Below are positions 8,210 through 17,608 of a DNA stretch of 64,000 nt, piece by piece. The position numbers and the translations under genes are program-made. Under the pieces are notes generated by a model. It saw only the letters and a list, made by a program, of their open reading frames with translations. It was not told the origin of the DNA and made no database searches. This DNA comes from Comamonas_C sp026954015. GTDB taxonomy: Bacteria > Pseudomonadota > Gammaproteobacteria > Burkholderiales > Burkholderiaceae_C. The stretch covers positions 1 through 64,000 of the forward strand of contig JAPSFS010000010.1 of assembly GCA_035063785.1 (NCBI GenBank), written 5' to 3'. The first letter of the stretch is position 1. Every line of letters begins with the position of its first letter.

Positions 8210-9991
8210 ATGCCCAAGATGAAAGCCGCGATGGCCGCGGTGCTGGTGATGGAAAAGGAAGGCATCACGCAAGCCTTCGGCGTGCCCGGCGCCGCCATCA
8301 ACCCCTTCTATGCCCAGCTCAAGGAGCGCGGCACCATCGCCCACGTGCTGGCGCGCCACGTGGAAGCGGCCACGCACATGGCCGAGGGCTACACCCGCGC
8401 CGTGGCGGGCAATATCGGCGTCGCGCTGGGCACCTCGGGGCCGGCGGGCACCGACATGCTCACGGGGCTGTATTCGGCCAGCGCCGATTCCATTCCCATC
8501 CTGTGCGTCACCGGCCAGGCGCCGCGCGCGAAGCTGCACAAGGAAGACTTCCAGGCCGTGGACATCGCCAGCATCGCGCGGCCCGTGACCAAGATGGCCA
8601 CCACGGTGCTCGAGCCCGCGCAGGTGCCGCGCGTGTTCCAGCAGGCGTTTCACCTGATGCGTTCGGGCCGCCCCGGCCCGGTGCTGATCGACCTGCCGTT
8701 TGACGTGCAGATGGCGGAGATCGAGTTCGACATCGACACCTACGAGCCGCTGCCCGTCTACAAGCCGACCGCCACGCGCAAGCAGGTGGAAAAGGCGCTC
8801 GCCATGCTGATGGCGTCGGACAAGCCCCTCATCGTGGCCGGCGGCGGCATCATCAACGCCGACGCGAGCGAGCAGCTTGTGGCGTTTGCCGAACTGATCG
8901 GCGTGCCGGTGATTCCCACGTTGATGGGTTGGGGCGCGATGGCCGACGACCACCCTCTGATGGCCGGCATGTGCGGCCTGCAGACCGCGCACCGCTATGG
9001 CAACGCCAACATGCTCGCGAGCGACTTCGTGCTCGGCATCGGCAACCGCTGGGCCAACCGCCATACGGGCTCCACCGAGGTCTATTGCAAGGGTCGGCGC
9101 TTCGTGCACGTGGACATCGAGCCGACGCAGATCGGGCGCATCTTCACGCCGGAGCTGGGCATCGTCTCCGACGCCAAGGCCGCGCTGCAGCTCTTCATAG
9201 CGGTCGCCAGCGAATGGAAGCAGGCGGGCAGGCTGCGCGACTTCAGCACCTGGGTGCAGGAGTGCCAGGCGCGCAAGCGTGACCTTCAATACCTGCGCAA
9301 GACCAACTACGACACGGTGCCGCTCAAGCCCCAGCGCGTGTACCAGTGCATGAACAACGCCTTTGACCGCGACACCTGCTACGTCTCCACCATCGGCCTG
9401 TCGCAGATCGCCGGCGGCCAGTTCCTGCACGTGTTCAAGCCGCGCCACTGGATCAACGCAGGGCAGGCCGGGCCGCTGGGCTGGACGCTGCCCGCGGCGC
9501 TGGGCGTGCGCGTGGCCGACCCCAAGCGCAAGATCGTCGCGCTCTCGGGCGACTACGACTTCCAGTTCCTCATCGAGGAGCTGGCCGTGGGCGCGCAATT
9601 TCACCTGCCCTACATCCACATCGTCGTCAACAACAGTTATCTGGGGCTCATCCGCCAGAGCCAGCGCGGCTTCTCGATGGACTACTGCGTGCAGCTCTCG
9701 TTCGAGAACGTCAACTCGCCCGAGGTACAGGGCTACGGCATGGACCACGTGAAGGTCGCCGAGGGCCTGGGCTGCAAGGCGATCCGCGTGCACGAACAAA
9801 AGGAGATCGCCCCGGCGATCCGTCAGGCCGAAGCCTGGATGGCGCAATACCAGGTACCGGTGGTGATCGAGGTGATCCTGGAGCGCGTGACCAACATCGC
9901 CATGGGCAGCGAAATCGACAACGTTACCGAATTCGAGGAACTGGCCGCGGGCAAGAGCGACGCACCCACCGCCCTCGCCCTGCTCGATTGA
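8210..9991 (+). CDS. gcl: Glyoxylate carboligase (tartronate-semialdehyde synthase)
   Basis: 593 residues; condenses two glyoxylates to tartronate semialdehyde and CO2 using ThDP and FAD. Start MPKMKAAMAAVLVMEKEGITQAFGVPGAA has an AAGGAG site. The N-terminal ThDP domain shows the Gcl trait of a non-glutamate residue in the GVPGAAINPF segment, where other family members carry the catalytic Glu (HxEAA follows). The central FAD domain is visible at LIVAGGGIINAD, and the C-terminal ThDP site at ALSGDYDFQFLIEELAVGAQF with a bound-metal Asp and NNSYLG. It heads the operon with hyi, glxR, ttuD and pyk. Confidence 0.97.
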   Translation: MPKMKAAMAAVLVMEKEGITQAFGVPGAAINPFYAQLKERGTIAHVLARHVEAATHMAEGYTRAVAGNIGVALGTSGPAGTDMLTGLYSASADSIPILCVTGQAPRAKLHKEDFQAVDIASIARPVTKMATTVLEPAQVPRVFQQAFHLMRSGRPGPVLIDLPFDVQMAEIEFDIDTYEPLPVYKPTATRKQVEKALAMLMASDKPLIVAGGGIINADASEQLVAFAELIGVPVIPTLMGWGAMADDHPLMAGMCGLQTAHRYGNANMLASDFVLGIGNRWANRHTGSTEVYCKGRRFVHVDIEPTQIGRIFTPELGIVSDAKAALQLFIAVASEWKQAGRLRDFSTWVQECQARKRDLQYLRKTNYDTVPLKPQRVYQCMNNAFDRDTCYVSTIGLSQIAGGQFLHVFKPRHWINAGQAGPLGWTLPAALGVRVADPKRKIVALSGDYDFQFLIEELAVGAQFHLPYIHIVVNNSYLGLIRQSQRGFSMDYCVQLSFENVNSPEVQGYGMDHVKVAEGLGCKAIRVHEQKEIAPAIRQAEAWMAQYQVPVVIEVILERVTNIAMGSEIDNVTEFEELAAGKSDAPTALALLD

Positions 9992-10003
9992 AAGGAGCCC
10001 ACC

Positions 10004-10783
10004 ATGCCGAAATTTGCCGCCAACCTGACGATGCTCTTCACCGAGCGCCCCTTTCTGGAGCGCTTCGCCGCCGCGCGCGCGGCCGGGTTCGATGCCGTCG
10101 AATTCCTCTTCCCCTACGCCTGGCCGGCGCGGGAGATCAAGGCGCTGCTCACGCAGCACCGGCTCCAGCTCGTGCTGCACAACCTGCCTGCAGGCGACTG
10201 GGACGCGGGCGAGCGCGGCATCGCCTGCCTGCCCGATCGCACCGCGGAATTTCGCGAGGGCGTGGCCCGGGCCATCGAGTACGCGAGCGCGCTTGACGTG
10301 CCCCAGCTCAACTGCCTGATCGGCAAGGTGCCCGCCGGCGTCGATGCGCGCGCGGTGGATGAAACCGTGATAGCGAACCTGCGCCACGCCGCCGCCGAAC
10401 TCGGCAAGCATGGCAAGCGCCTGGTGATCGAGGCCATCAACACCTTCGACATCCCGGGCTTCTACCTGCACGGCACGGCGCAGGCGCTCAGGCTCATTGA
10501 GCAGGTGGGCGCGAGCAACCTCCTGGTGCAGTACGACATCTACCACATGCAGCGCATGGAAGGCGAGATCGCCGCCACGCTGCAAAAGCACCTCCAGCAG
10601 ATCGGGCACGTGCAGCTTGCCGACAACCCCGGCCGCCACGAGCCGGGCACGGGCGAGCTGAACTGGCCCTTCCTCTTCGCCCACCTGGACCGCATCGGCT
10701 ACGACGGCTGGATCGGCTGCGAATACAAGCCCGCAACCACCACCGAGGCAGGCCAGGGCTGGATCGAGGTGCTGGGCCGTTGA
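10004..10783 (+). CDS. hyi: Hydroxypyruvate isomerase
   Basis: 259 residues, AAAGGAG ribosome site, 12 bp after gcl. A TIM-barrel xylose-isomerase-like protein; interconverts hydroxypyruvate and tartronate semialdehyde. Motifs: NLTMLFTERPFLERFAAARAAGFDAVEFLFPY at the N-terminus, VIEAINTFDIPGFYL with the metal-binding Glu, LLVQYDIYHMQRMEG with Asp/His ligands, HVQLADNPGRHEPGTGELNW and IGCEYKP near the end. Operon position between gcl and glxR fits. Confidence 0.95.
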   Translation: MPKFAANLTMLFTERPFLERFAAARAAGFDAVEFLFPYAWPAREIKALLTQHRLQLVLHNLPAGDWDAGERGIACLPDRTAEFREGVARAIEYASALDVPQLNCLIGKVPAGVDARAVDETVIANLRHAAAELGKHGKRLVIEAINTFDIPGFYLHGTAQALRLIEQVGASNLLVQYDIYHMQRMEGEIAATLQKHLQQIGHVQLADNPGRHEPGTGELNWPFLFAHLDRIGYDGWIGCEYKPATTTEAGQGWIEVLGR

Positions 10784-10811
10784 ATCACCATCCGCACGAG
10801 GAACACACGCA

Positions 10812-11714
10812 ATGAGCACATCTCCCCTGAACATCGGCTTCGTCGGCCTGGGCATCATGGGCACGCCGATGGCGGGCCACCTGATCAAGGCCGGTCACCA
10901 CGTGTACCTGCACACCCGCCGCCAGGTGCCCGAGGAACTCGTCGCCGCCGGCGGCACGGCCTGCGCCAGCGCGCGCGAGGTGGCCGAACGCTCGGACGTC
11001 ATCATCACCATGGTGCCGGACACACCCGACGTGGGCACCGTGTTGTTTGCCGAAAACGGCGTGGCCGAAGGCCTGAGCCCGGGCAAGCTGGTGATCGACA
11101 TGTCCTCCATCTCGCCGGTGGAAACCAAGGAATACGCGCGCAGGATCGAGGCGCTGGGCTGCGACTACCTGGACGCACCGGTCTCCGGCGGCGACGTGGG
11201 CGCGAAAAACGCCACGCTCTCCATCATGTGCGGCGGCCGGCCCGAGGTGTTCGAGCGTGCCCGGCCCATCCTCGCGCTCATGGGCAAGAACATCACGCGC
11301 GTGGGCGGCACGGGCGACGGCCAGACCTGCAAGGTGGCCAACCAGATCGTCGTGGCACTCACCATCAATGCGGTGGCCGAGGGGCTGCTGTTCGCCGCGC
11401 GCGCCGGCGCCGACCCGGCCAAGGTGCGCGAGGCGCTGCTGGGCGGCCTGGCCACCTCGCGCATCCTCGACATCCTGGGCGAGCGCATGATCCGGCGCAC
11501 CTTCAACCCCGGGTTTCGCATCGCGCTGCACCAGAAGGACCTGAACCTTGCGCTCACCGCCGCGCGCCAGCTCGGTCTGGCCCTGCCCGCCACCGGCACC
11601 GCGCAGCAGCTCTTCAGCGCCTGCGTGGCGCACGGCGGCGCGGCGTGGGACCATTCGGGCATGGTGCGCGCGCTCGAAGCGCTCTCCCACTTCGAGATCG
11701 GCCAGGACGCCTGA
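10812..11714 (+). CDS. glxR: Tartronate semialdehyde reductase (2-hydroxy-3-oxopropionate reductase)
   Basis: 300 residues with a GAGGAA site. A beta-hydroxyacid dehydrogenase: NAD(P)-binding GFVGLGIMGTPMAGHLIKAGH, substrate-binding DAPVSGGDVGAKNATLSIMCGG and the catalytic lysine in GDGQTCKVANQIVVALT. It reduces tartronate semialdehyde to D-glycerate. GlxR rather than GarR is chosen from the gcl-hyi neighbourhood; sequence alone does not separate them. Confidence 0.95.
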   Translation: MSTSPLNIGFVGLGIMGTPMAGHLIKAGHHVYLHTRRQVPEELVAAGGTACASAREVAERSDVIITMVPDTPDVGTVLFAENGVAEGLSPGKLVIDMSSISPVETKEYARRIEALGCDYLDAPVSGGDVGAKNATLSIMCGGRPEVFERARPILALMGKNITRVGGTGDGQTCKVANQIVVALTINAVAEGLLFAARAGADPAKVREALLGGLATSRILDILGERMIRRTFNPGFRIALHQKDLNLALTAARQLGLALPATGTAQQLFSACVAHGGAAWDHSGMVRALEALSHFEIGQDA

Positions 11715-11727
11715 AATAATCCCGCTC

Positions 11728-12993
11728 ATGACCCCCGCCGATCTCATGCGCGCGATGTTCGAGGCCGCCATCGCCTCGGCCCAGCCGGCCCTGTGCGTGC
11801 CGCCTCATCTGCCCCGCCCCGACGAAGTCAGCGGGCGGCTGGTGGTGATCGGCGCGGGCAAGGCCTCGGCCGCGATGGCGCGCGCCGTCGAGGACCACTG
11901 GCCGGGCAAGCTCACCGGCCTGGTCGTCACGCGCTACGGCTACGCCGTGCCGTGCGAGCGCATCGAGATCGTGCAGGCCGCGCACCCCGTGCCCGACGCG
12001 GCCGGTCTCGCCGCGGCGCGGCGCATGCTGGCGCTGGCCGAGAGCCTCACGGCCGATGACGTGGTGCTGTGCCTGATCTCGGGCGGCGGCTCGGCGCTGC
12101 TGCCACTGCCCCTGCCGGGGCTCACGCTTGAAGACAAGCAGGCCGTCAACCGCGCGCTGCTCGCCAGCGGCGCGAGCATCGGCGAGATGAACACCGTACG
12201 CCGCCACCTCTCGGCCATCAAGGGCGGGCGCCTGGCCGCCGCCTGCCACCCGGCGCGCGTGATCACGCTGCTGCTGTCGGACGTGCCGGGCGACGCGCCG
12301 CGCGACATCGCCTCCGGCCCCACGGTGGGCGATGCGAGCACCTGCGCGGATGCGCTCGCCATCGTGCGCCGTTACGGCATCGCGCTGCCCGCACAGGTGC
12401 GCCAGGTGCTGGAGAGCGGCGCGGACGAATCGGTCAAACCCGGCGACCCGCGCCTGGCGCACACCGAAACGCACATCGTCGCCGCGCCGCAGCAGGCGCT
12501 GCAGGCCGCCGCCAAGGTGGCCGCCGCGCACGGCTACGCGCCCCACATCCTGAGCGACGCCATCGAGGGCGAGGCGCGCGACGTCGGCAAGGTGCTCGCG
12601 GCGCTGGCGCTGCAGGTGGCCGAGCGGGGCGAGCCGTTTCAGGCGCCGTGCGCCCTGCTCTCGGGTGGCGAGACCACGGTGACGCTGCGCGGCCAGGGTC
12701 GCGGCGGGCGCAACGTGGAATGCCTGCTCTCGTTCGCCATCGCCACGCGCGGCCATCCACGCATCCACGCGCTCATGGGCGACACGGATGGCGTGGACGG
12801 CATGGAGGAGATCGCGGGCGCCATCGCCGGGCCGGACACGCTGGCACGCGCCTTCGCGGCGGGCATCCCGCCGCGCCAGCGCCTGGACGACAATGACGGC
12901 CACGGCTTTTTCGGGGCGCTGGGCGACTCGGTCATCACCGGCCCCACGCTCACCAACGTCAACGACTTTCGGGTCGTGCTCATCCACCCCTGA
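11728..12993 (+). CDS. ttuD: Glycerate kinase (MOFRL family)
   Basis: 421 residues from ATG 11728; no strong ribosome site, so coupling to glxR 14 bp upstream is likely. Conserved segments: LVVIGAGKASAAMARAVEDHWPGKL, LCLISGGGSALLPLPLPGLTLEDK, MNTVRRHLSAIKGGRLA, and the C-terminal MOFRL domain with CALLSGGETTVTLRGQGRGGRN and DTDGVDG. The family phosphorylates D-glycerate to 2-phosphoglycerate; older records call it TtuD hydroxypyruvate reductase. Context with glxR and pyk favours glycerate 2-kinase. Confidence 0.93.
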   Translation: MTPADLMRAMFEAAIASAQPALCVPPHLPRPDEVSGRLVVIGAGKASAAMARAVEDHWPGKLTGLVVTRYGYAVPCERIEIVQAAHPVPDAAGLAAARRMLALAESLTADDVVLCLISGGGSALLPLPLPGLTLEDKQAVNRALLASGASIGEMNTVRRHLSAIKGGRLAAACHPARVITLLLSDVPGDAPRDIASGPTVGDASTCADALAIVRRYGIALPAQVRQVLESGADESVKPGDPRLAHTETHIVAAPQQALQAAAKVAAAHGYAPHILSDAIEGEARDVGKVLAALALQVAERGEPFQAPCALLSGGETTVTLRGQGRGGRNVECLLSFAIATRGHPRIHALMGDTDGVDGMEEIAGAIAGPDTLARAFAAGIPPRQRLDDNDGHGFFGALGDSVITGPTLTNVNDFRVVLIHP

Positions 12994-13003
12994 CCCCACC
13001 ACC

Positions 13004-14425
13004 ATGCACCGCACCCGCCGCGCCAAGATCGTCGCCACCCTGGGGCCCGCAAGCTCCGACCTCGCGATGATCCGCCAGCTCTTCCTCGCCGGCGCCGACG
13101 TGCTGCGCATGAACTTCAGCCACGGCACGCGCGAAGACCACGCCGCACGCTTTGCCGCCGTGCGCGAGGTGGAGCGCGAAACCGGCCGCCCCATCGCCAT
13201 CCTCGCCGATCTGCAGGGCCCCAAGCTGCGCGTGGGCCGCTTCGAAGATGGCCCGGTGCAACTCACGCCCGGCCAGGCGTTTCGCTTCGATCTCGACCCG
13301 GCCCCGGGCCATGCCGCACGCGTGAACCTGCCGCACCCCGAAATCTTCGCCGCGCTCGTGCCTGGCGCCGAACTGCTGCTGGACGACGGCAAGCTGCGCG
13401 TGCGCGTCGAGCGCGTCGATGCGCAAAGCGCCGACACCACGGTGCTCGTCGGCGGGCGCCTTTCAGAGCGCAAGGGCGTGAACGTGCCCGGCGTGATGCT
13501 GCCGATCTCGGCGCTCACCGCCAAGGACCGCGCCGACCTCGAAACCGCGCTCGCGCTCGGCGCCGACTGGATTGCCCTGTCGTTCGTGCAGCGGCCCGAA
13601 GACCTGGCCGAGGCGCGCGCGCTCATCCAGGGCCGCGCGGCGCTGCTCGCCAAGCTGGAAAAGCCCTCGGCCATCGAACGGCTCGATGCCGTCGTGGCCG
13701 CCACCGACGCGGTGATGGTCGCGCGCGGCGACCTGGGCGTGGAGATGCCGGCCGAGCAGGTGCCCGCGATCCAGAAGCGCATCGTCAAGCTCTGCCGCAA
13801 GCTCGGCAAGCCGGTGATCGTCGCCACGCAGATGCTCGAATCCATGATCACCAGCCCCGTGCCCACGCGCGCCGAGGCCTCGGACGTGGCCACCGCCATC
13901 TACGACGGCGCCGACGCGGTGATGCTCTCAGCCGAATCCGCCGCGGGCCAATACCCGGTGCAGGCCGTGACGATGATGAACCGCATCATCGAAGGCACCG
14001 AGGCCGACCCGCAGTACCGCGAATTCATCGAAGCCTCCCAGGCCGCCACCGAGGCCGACGCGCACGACGTGACGCAGGCCGTCTGCTGCGCCATGCGCCG
14101 CGCCGCCGCGCTGCTCAAGGCCGACGCCATCGTCTGCTACACCAGCAGCGGCCACACCAGCCTGCGCGCCGCCCGCGAGCGGCCCGCGTCGGCCCTGCTC
14201 AGCCTCTCGCCGCACCTGGCGACCTCGCGCCGGCTCGCGCTTGCCTGGGGCGTGCACTCCGTGCACGTGCCCGACCCCACCTCGCTTGACGAACTCGCCC
14301 CCATGGCCGCCGCCGTGGCGCGCGATCAGGGCTTTGCCCAACCCGGGCGCCCCATCGTCATCCTCGCGGGCGTGCCGTTTGGCGAGAGCGGCACCACCAA
14401 CATGATGCGCGTGGCGCTGGCTTGA
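13004..14425 (+). CDS. pyk: Pyruvate kinase
   Basis: 473 residues, starting MHRTRRAKIVATLGPASSD 10 bp after the ttuD stop. Pyruvate kinase hallmarks: VLRMNFSHGTREDH, ILADLQGPKLRVG, WIALSFVQRPEDL, LLAKLEKPSAIERLD (catalytic Lys-Glu pair), MVARGDLGVEMPAEQVPAIQKRI and VATQMLESM. Converts PEP and ADP to pyruvate and ATP. As last gene of the glyoxylate operon it completes the route from 2-phosphoglycerate via enolase (not encoded here). It may be one of two isozymes. Confidence 0.96.
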   Translation: MHRTRRAKIVATLGPASSDLAMIRQLFLAGADVLRMNFSHGTREDHAARFAAVREVERETGRPIAILADLQGPKLRVGRFEDGPVQLTPGQAFRFDLDPAPGHAARVNLPHPEIFAALVPGAELLLDDGKLRVRVERVDAQSADTTVLVGGRLSERKGVNVPGVMLPISALTAKDRADLETALALGADWIALSFVQRPEDLAEARALIQGRAALLAKLEKPSAIERLDAVVAATDAVMVARGDLGVEMPAEQVPAIQKRIVKLCRKLGKPVIVATQMLESMITSPVPTRAEASDVATAIYDGADAVMLSAESAAGQYPVQAVTMMNRIIEGTEADPQYREFIEASQAATEADAHDVTQAVCCAMRRAAALLKADAIVCYTSSGHTSLRAARERPASALLSLSPHLATSRRLALAWGVHSVHVPDPTSLDELAPMAAAVARDQGFAQPGRPIVILAGVPFGESGTTNMMRVALA

Positions 14426-14719
14426 ACACCGCCTGAGGCGCTGACGCACCTTCCTCCTGCTCTGACGCTTCGCCTGAAGGGCGGACGCAGCCAGTGACCG
14501 GGGCAGCTCCGGCCTCGGTCGCCTTGGCCTGGGGGGCTCCGGGAAATTTGAAATCTCAGAGCACCGTTGCCCCGCTTTGATTGCCGGTCTGACACGGCGC
14601 CGCGCCCAACGCTGAAGCCATAGATTTCCTACAATCAGCAAGCGCCTGCGCGCGCCCATCGACGCAGCGCCGCCACGCAGGCCCTTGCTTGGCGTCCATC
14701 AAAGAAACTGGAGACATTC
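14426..14719 (+). other. Intergenic region upstream of the MetX-like gene
   Basis: 294 bp with no recognisable gene. It holds short GC-rich inverted segments around 14511-14545 and a TACAAT hexamer at 14630-14635 that could be a -10 box, though no good -35 accompanies it. No SAM riboswitch pattern was recognised. Confidence 0.4.
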
Positions 14720-15772
14720 GTGATCACCAACAGCTTTTATTCGCAAGATGTGCATGGTCCGTATGAGCTGCACGACATCGGCAATTTCGACCTGGAAGAA
14801 GGCGGAAGGCTGCGCAACTGCCAGCTGGCCGTGGCGACGCACGGCAAGCTCAATGCGGCCAAGGACAACGCCATCCTGGTGCCGACCTGGTACTCGGGCA
14901 CCAACAAGATCATGGAGCAGGTCTATGTGGGGCCGGGCCGGGCGCTCGATCCAGAAAAGTACTTCATCATCATCGTCAACCAGATCGGCGGCGGGCTGTC
15001 CACGTCGCCGCACAACACGCCGTTTCCCGGCGGCATGGCCAACTTCCCGAAGGTGCGTATCGGTGACGACGTGCGCGCCCAGCATCGTCTGGTCACGGAG
15101 AAGTTTGGCCTGTCCAGCCTGGCGCTGGTGGTGGGCGGCTCGATGGGTGCGCAGCAGACGTACGAATGGGCGGTGCGCTACCCGGACATGGTCAAGCGTG
15201 CCGCGCCCATCGCCGGCACGGCCCGCAACACACCGCACGACTTTCTCTACACCGAAACGCTGATCGAGGCGATCATCAGCGACCCGGCTTTCAAGGGCGG
15301 CAACTATGGCGCGTCGTCCGACGTGCACGCGGGCCTGCTGCGCCACGCCAAGATGTGGGGCGTGATGGGCTGGAGCACCGAGTTCTACCAGCAGAATCGC
15401 CCTGCGCAACTGGGTTTCAGCTCGGTGGACGATTTCGTCATCAACTTTCTGGGCGGCTACTTCGGGGTCATGGACCCGAACGACCTGCTGTGCATGGCGT
15501 GGAAGTGGCAGCGCGGAGACGTCAGCCGCCACACGGGAGGCGATCTCAAGGCCGCGTTGGCACGCGTGAAGGCCAAGATGTTCGTCATGCCCATCAGCCA
15601 CGACATGTTCTTTCCAGTCGCCGATTGCGAAGCGGAGCAAAAGCTGGTGCCCGGCAGCGAGCTGCGGCTCATCCACACCATCGACGGGCACCTTGGCCTG
15701 TTTGGCACCGACCCCGAGTACGCAAAGCAGGTGGACAAGCACCTGACCGAGTTGCTGGCCAGCGCCGTGTGA
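14720..15772 (+). CDS. Alpha/beta hydrolase, homoserine O-acetyltransferase-like
   Basis: 350 residues from a GTG start (VITNSFYSQDVHGPYELHD) with a GGAGA site. An alpha/beta hydrolase of the MetX superfamily: nucleophile elbow LVVGGSMGAQQTYEWAVRYP (Ser near 141), an acidic residue around PISHDMFFPVADCE and the histidine in TIDGHLGLFG. It lacks the GGSTGP-type N-terminal segment of true MetX enzymes, so O-acetyltransferase activity is uncertain; hydrolysis or transfer on another substrate is equally possible. It is a single gene followed by a strong hairpin. Confidence 0.8.
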   Translation: MITNSFYSQDVHGPYELHDIGNFDLEEGGRLRNCQLAVATHGKLNAAKDNAILVPTWYSGTNKIMEQVYVGPGRALDPEKYFIIIVNQIGGGLSTSPHNTPFPGGMANFPKVRIGDDVRAQHRLVTEKFGLSSLALVVGGSMGAQQTYEWAVRYPDMVKRAAPIAGTARNTPHDFLYTETLIEAIISDPAFKGGNYGASSDVHAGLLRHAKMWGVMGWSTEFYQQNRPAQLGFSSVDDFVINFLGGYFGVMDPNDLLCMAWKWQRGDVSRHTGGDLKAALARVKAKMFVMPISHDMFFPVADCEAEQKLVPGSELRLIHTIDGHLGLFGTDPEYAKQVDKHLTELLASAV

Positions 15773-15780
15773 CCGCCCCG

Positions 15781-15811
15781 CGCGAGCGGCCCGCTGGCGT
15801 GGCCGCTCGCG
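15781..15811 (+). terminator. Strong hairpin after the MetX-like gene
   Basis: A perfect 11-bp stem (CGCGAGCGGCC with its complement) closes a 9-base loop, 8 bp after the stop codon. No T-run follows, so intrinsic termination may be weak; mRNA 3'-end protection is an alternative. Confidence 0.6.
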
Positions 15812-16220
15812 CGGCGGTTGCTGAATGTTGGGGTCGGAATGCGGGTGACCCGAGGTCAATCCGCTGCAGAACAGGCCACGCCTGTGCCATGACGTGCGTC
15901 GTGCTTCTTCACGAAGTCAAATTCAGCGACGCGCAGCCGCGCCCGCGGTCGCTGCGAAGCGTTGGCGCAATTGCAAGGCACCGATTGCCGGCGCCGCGCA
16001 GCGCCCCGATCACGTGCCGGCCGGTCCAGGCGGCAGGTCGTGTGCACGCCGTGCAGCGGCATGGCCGGAGCGGACACGCAAGCGCGCTGCGTCTGAAGTG
16101 CAGGGTTGCGGATGAATGAGTTCATGTTGGCCAGCGTAGGCCGACCAGGCGTTGGCGGCACCTCGTTCGCAACGAAACGCCACAACCGTGGTGCGCAACG
16201 CACCTGGACGGCGCTGGCCG
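15812..16220. other. Non-coding stretch between convergent genes
   Basis: About 410 bp with no convincing gene. Open frames on both strands have poor codon bias, arginine- and alanine-rich translations and no recognisable domain. It separates the MetX-like gene from convergent rarA and may hold a decayed gene; I see nothing else in it. Confidence 0.5.
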
Positions 16221-17534
16221 CTACGGCTCGCGCGGCGGCGCCTCCACGCCACGCCCACTGCGCTCACGCAGTTCGCGCAGGCGCTCGCCTATTCTGATTT
16301 CCAGCCCGCGCGGCACCGGCTCGTAAAAGCCGGGTGGCGCCATGCCTTCGGGCAGATAGGTTTCCCCCGCCGCAAAGCCGCCCTCCTCGTCGTGCGCGTA
16401 GCGGTAGCCCTTGCCGTAGTCGAGCTGCTTCATGAGCTTGGTCGGCGCGTTGCGCAGATGCAGCGGCACGGGCCGCGTGCCGTCCCTGGCCACGAAGGCG
16501 CGCGCCTTGTTGTACGCCACGTAGCCCGCGTTGCTCTTGGGCGCGACGGCCAGATAAATCACCGCCTGCGCCAGCGCCAGCTCGCCCTCGGGGCTGCCCA
16601 GGCGCTCGTAGGTCTGCGCGGCCTCGTTCACGATCTGCATCGCGCGCGGATCGGCCAGGCCGATGTCCTCCCACGCCATGCGCACGATGCGCCGGGCCAG
16701 GTAGCGCGGATCGGCGCCGCCGTCGAGCATGCGCACCAGCCAGTACAGCGCCGCGTCCGGGTCGGAGCCGCGCACCGACTTGTGCAGCGCGCTGATGGTG
16801 TCGTAGAACTGCTCGCCGCCCTTGTCGTAGCGGCGCATCTGCTGGCCGAGCACCTCTACCAGCCACGCGTCAGTGATGGCATCGACCTTGGCCTGCGCAG
16901 CGGTGATGGCGAGCTGCTCCAGCGTGTTCAGGAGCCGGCGCGCATCACCGTCGGCATACGCCACGAGGCGCTCGATTGCATCGCTTTCGATAGCTGGCAG
17001 CGCTTGCAGGGCCTGCGCTTTGGTCACTATTTGCTTCAAATATTCGGGTGTGAGCGGCTGCAGCACGTAGACCGTGGCGCGCGAGAGCAGCGCGGAGTTC
17101 ACCTCGAACGAGGGGTTCTCCGTCGTCGCGCCAACGAAGGTGAACAGGCCGCTTTCCACGTGCGGCAAAAACGCATCCTGCTGCGCCTTGTTGAAGCGGT
17201 GCACCTCATCGACGAAGACGATGGTGCGCTGGGCCGTCAGGCCGTCCCGCGCCTTCCCGGCCAGCTCCACCGCCTCGCGGATGTCCTTCACGCCGCCGAG
17301 CACCGCGCTGATCGCGATGAACTGCGCATCGAACGCCCGCGCCATGAGCCGCGCGATCGTCGTCTTGCCCGTACCCGGCGGCCCCCAGAGGATGCACGAA
17401 TGCGGCTGGCCCGATTCGAACGCCAGGCGCAGCGGCTTGCCCGGCCCCAGCACCTGCGGCTGTCCGATCACCTCCGAGAGCTGGCGCGGGCGCAGCCGCT
17501 CGGCCAGGGGCATGTGGGGAGTCGCCGCGTTCAT
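16221..17534 (-). CDS. rarA: Replication-associated recombination protein RarA (MgsA)
   Basis: 437 residues from MNAATPHMPLAERLRPRQLSEVIGQ; a 15-codon upstream extension is not family-like. A clamp-loader-type AAA+ ATPase acting at stalled forks. Walker A GPPGTGKTT (51-59), Walker B FVDEVHRFN (107-115), sensor GATTENPSFEVNSALLSRA (135-153), and the C-terminal SSSMG-type region with YLARRIVRMAWEDIGLADPRA. Residues 164-184 (EYLKQIVTKAQALQALPAIES) lie in a copy of the dispersed element. It is divergent from the uracil-DNA glycosylase-like gene, so two repair genes share a short regulatory gap. Confidence 0.95.
   Translation of the reverse strand: MNAATPHMPLAERLRPRQLSEVIGQPQVLGPGKPLRLAFESGQPHSCILWGPPGTGKTTIARLMARAFDAQFIAISAVLGGVKDIREAVELAGKARDGLTAQRTIVFVDEVHRFNKAQQDAFLPHVESGLFTFVGATTENPSFEVNSALLSRATVYVLQPLTPEYLKQIVTKAQALQALPAIESDAIERLVAYADGDARRLLNTLEQLAITAAQAKVDAITDAWLVEVLGQQMRRYDKGGEQFYDTISALHKSVRGSDPDAALYWLVRMLDGGADPRYLARRIVRMAWEDIGLADPRAMQIVNEAAQTYERLGSPEGELALAQAVIYLAVAPKSNAGYVAYNKARAFVARDGTRPVPLHLRNAPTKLMKQLDYGKGYRYAHDEEGGFAAGETYLPEGMAPPGFYEPVPRGLEIRIGERLRELRERSGRGVEAPPREP
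16984..17044 (+). repeat. Dispersed palindromic element, copy inside rarA
   Basis: The plus strand reads TTTCGATAGCTGGCAGCGCT, then CCTGCGCTTTGGTCACTATT and a T/A-rich tail. rarA reads the complementary strand in frame (…ALPAIES). Confidence 0.6.
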
Positions 17535-17608
17535 CGCTACTGCAGTGGCAAGTGGTGGGATGCACGATGGTAGCGACACGGCGCGTCGGCCAGCGGGACA
17601 ATCCGCGC

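Noticed and set aside
7928..10888. A 986-codon open frame antisense to gcl, hyi and glxR
   Set aside because: Translation is His/Arg/Val-rich with no domain, and it lies entirely opposite three well-supported genes; GC-rich DNA often leaves such frames open.
14426..14719. SAM riboswitch upstream of the MetX-like gene
   Set aside because: No conserved SAM-I, SAM-II or SAH riboswitch core was recognised, and the gene may not be a true metX.
15856..16203. 115-codon minus-strand frame between the MetX-like gene and rarA
   Set aside because: No ribosome site, no family resemblance and poor codon bias.
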